DNA of 64,000 bases from a gamma proteobacterium endosymbiont of Lamellibrachia anaximandri (GTDB taxonomy: Bacteria > Pseudomonadota > Gammaproteobacteria > Chromatiales > Chromatiaceae), in NCBI GenBank assembly GCA_016756835.1, contig JAESPE010000002.1, positions 49,493 through 113,492 on the forward strand, in the 5' to 3' direction. The position numbers and the translations under genes were made by a program. Below the pieces are notes generated by a model. The model had not been told where the DNA came from, ran no database searches, and was given only the letters and a program-made list of their open reading frames with translations. Shown piece after piece: positions 63,526 through 64,000 of this stretch (positions are counted from its first letter, which is position 1; each line of letters begins with the position of its first letter).

Positions 63526-63801
63526 TTATGCGCCAGGCTGTACCATTGGAGAGGCATCGAACACAGCCCCGTCATCAACCACGACATCCTGTTTCGCCAT
63601 ATTTGCGGCATCCACGTCCTGGTGAGTGATCAGACCGTCGGCAATCTCCCGCAGCGCCACCACCGTCGGTTTGTCATTTTCCCAAGGTATCAGCGGCTCC
63701 ACGCCATTGACCAGCTGCCGGGCACGCTTGGTCGCCAGCAGGACCAGATCAAACCGGTTATCCACGTAATCGAGACAATCTTCAACGGTAACGCGAGCCA
63801 T
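63526..63801 (-). CDS. rpoZ: RpoZ, RNA polymerase omega subunit
   Basis: A 91-aa protein from ATG 63801 ([20 protein letters not shown] is the canonical omega start). A TTG at 63825 would add eight residues and is unlikely. Continues [12 protein letters not shown] and [14 protein letters not shown]. Stabilises the beta-prime subunit. Heads the rpoZ-spoT unit; the gmk gene often found before it is not within the window. Confidence 0.95.
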   Translation of the reverse strand: MARVTVEDCLDYVDNRFDLVLLATKRARQLVNGVEPLIPWENDKPTVVALREIADGLITHQDVDAANMAKQDVVVDDGAVFDASPMVQPGA

Positions 63802-64000
63802 CTTTTCTTTCACTCCGGGTAACAAAGCGGGCAGAGCCGCACAGGGAACTTTTCATGATATACGAACCAGCCTCAAACTTCCACGTTGGCAGCCTACTGC
63901 CCAGGGCCACCGCATTAAAATCAGCTTGAAAACACCACCTTAGTGCGGTAACGGTCATTCCACGCAGCTTTTCTCTTTTTCTTAGCGAGACTGAGTGAAG
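63802..64000. other. Upstream region of rpoZ
   Basis: 199 bases without a supportable gene in either direction. It should hold the rpoZ promoter, but no convincing -35/-10 pair is seen. Confidence 0.4.

Overview
The window looks like a chromosomal segment of a facultatively denitrifying, probably sulfur-oxidising gammaproteobacterium of the Sedimenticola / Thiodiazotropha / Chromatiales kind. This rests on the rpoZ-spoT-recG housekeeping genes, ubiC-ubiA, YaiL and ModABC together with a complete cytochrome cd1 (nirS / heme d1) cluster and many multiheme cytochromes c. The assignment is inference from gene content; no rRNA or tRNA gene was seen.

Region 1 (1-4.9 kb): respiratory cytochromes. 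A triheme cytochrome c'-like protein is followed by a membrane-anchored octaheme cytochrome of the tetrathionate reductase (OTR) family, coupled by a 1-nt overlap to a cytochrome b561. An FNR/Dnr-type box precedes the OTR gene. Then come a secreted nuclease, a small zinc-ribbon membrane protein and a lipoprotein.

Region 2 (4.9-16.9 kb, minus strand): the denitrification cluster, read nirS - NirT-like fusion - cupredoxin - nirC - nirF - nirD - nirL - nirG - small membrane protein - nirH - nirJ - nirN. These supply nitrite reductase, its electron donors and the siroheme-to-heme d1 pathway; nirE is absent. Downstream of nirS lies a 12-bp-stem terminator, then a NapC/NirT cytochrome fused to two tandem ethylbenzene-dehydrogenase-type heme-binding modules. 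The second module is interrupted by an in-frame TGA exactly at the second cysteine codon of its CXXCH motif.

Region 3 (17.1-22.4 kb): a membrane-anchored hemerythrin, a YaiI-type protein, a periplasmic ankyrin protein coupled to a diheme cytochrome c4, and a CbcL-like protein (nine CXXCH motifs fused to a cytochrome b membrane domain).

Region 4 (22.6-47.0 kb): a nearly complete extracellular contractile injection system (eCIS, Afp/PVC-like). It has a divergent AAA+ ATPase, then a DUF4255 cap protein, an unrecognised 463-aa protein, sheath, two tubes, DUF5908, LysM tube protein, spike, PAAR tip, gp25, two baseplate J-like proteins, an unrecognised 958-aa protein, tape measure, and a 1426-aa DUF4157 putative effector. 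Unusual points are an EF-hand-like loop in the sheath, a chitin-binding-module-like segment in the 463-aa protein, a strong hairpin between sheath and tube, and a possible nuclease-like effector C-terminus. No canonical tail fibre is seen.

Region 5 (47.2-64.0 kb): ubiA-ubiC, yaiL, a cytosolic PhnD-like/PAS pair, modABC, recG, yjbQ, a flavin-type oxidase, an unknown protein, a TAXI-type TRAP transporter, ridA, spoT and rpoZ. Intergenic gaps carry at least three families of short dispersed inverted repeats.
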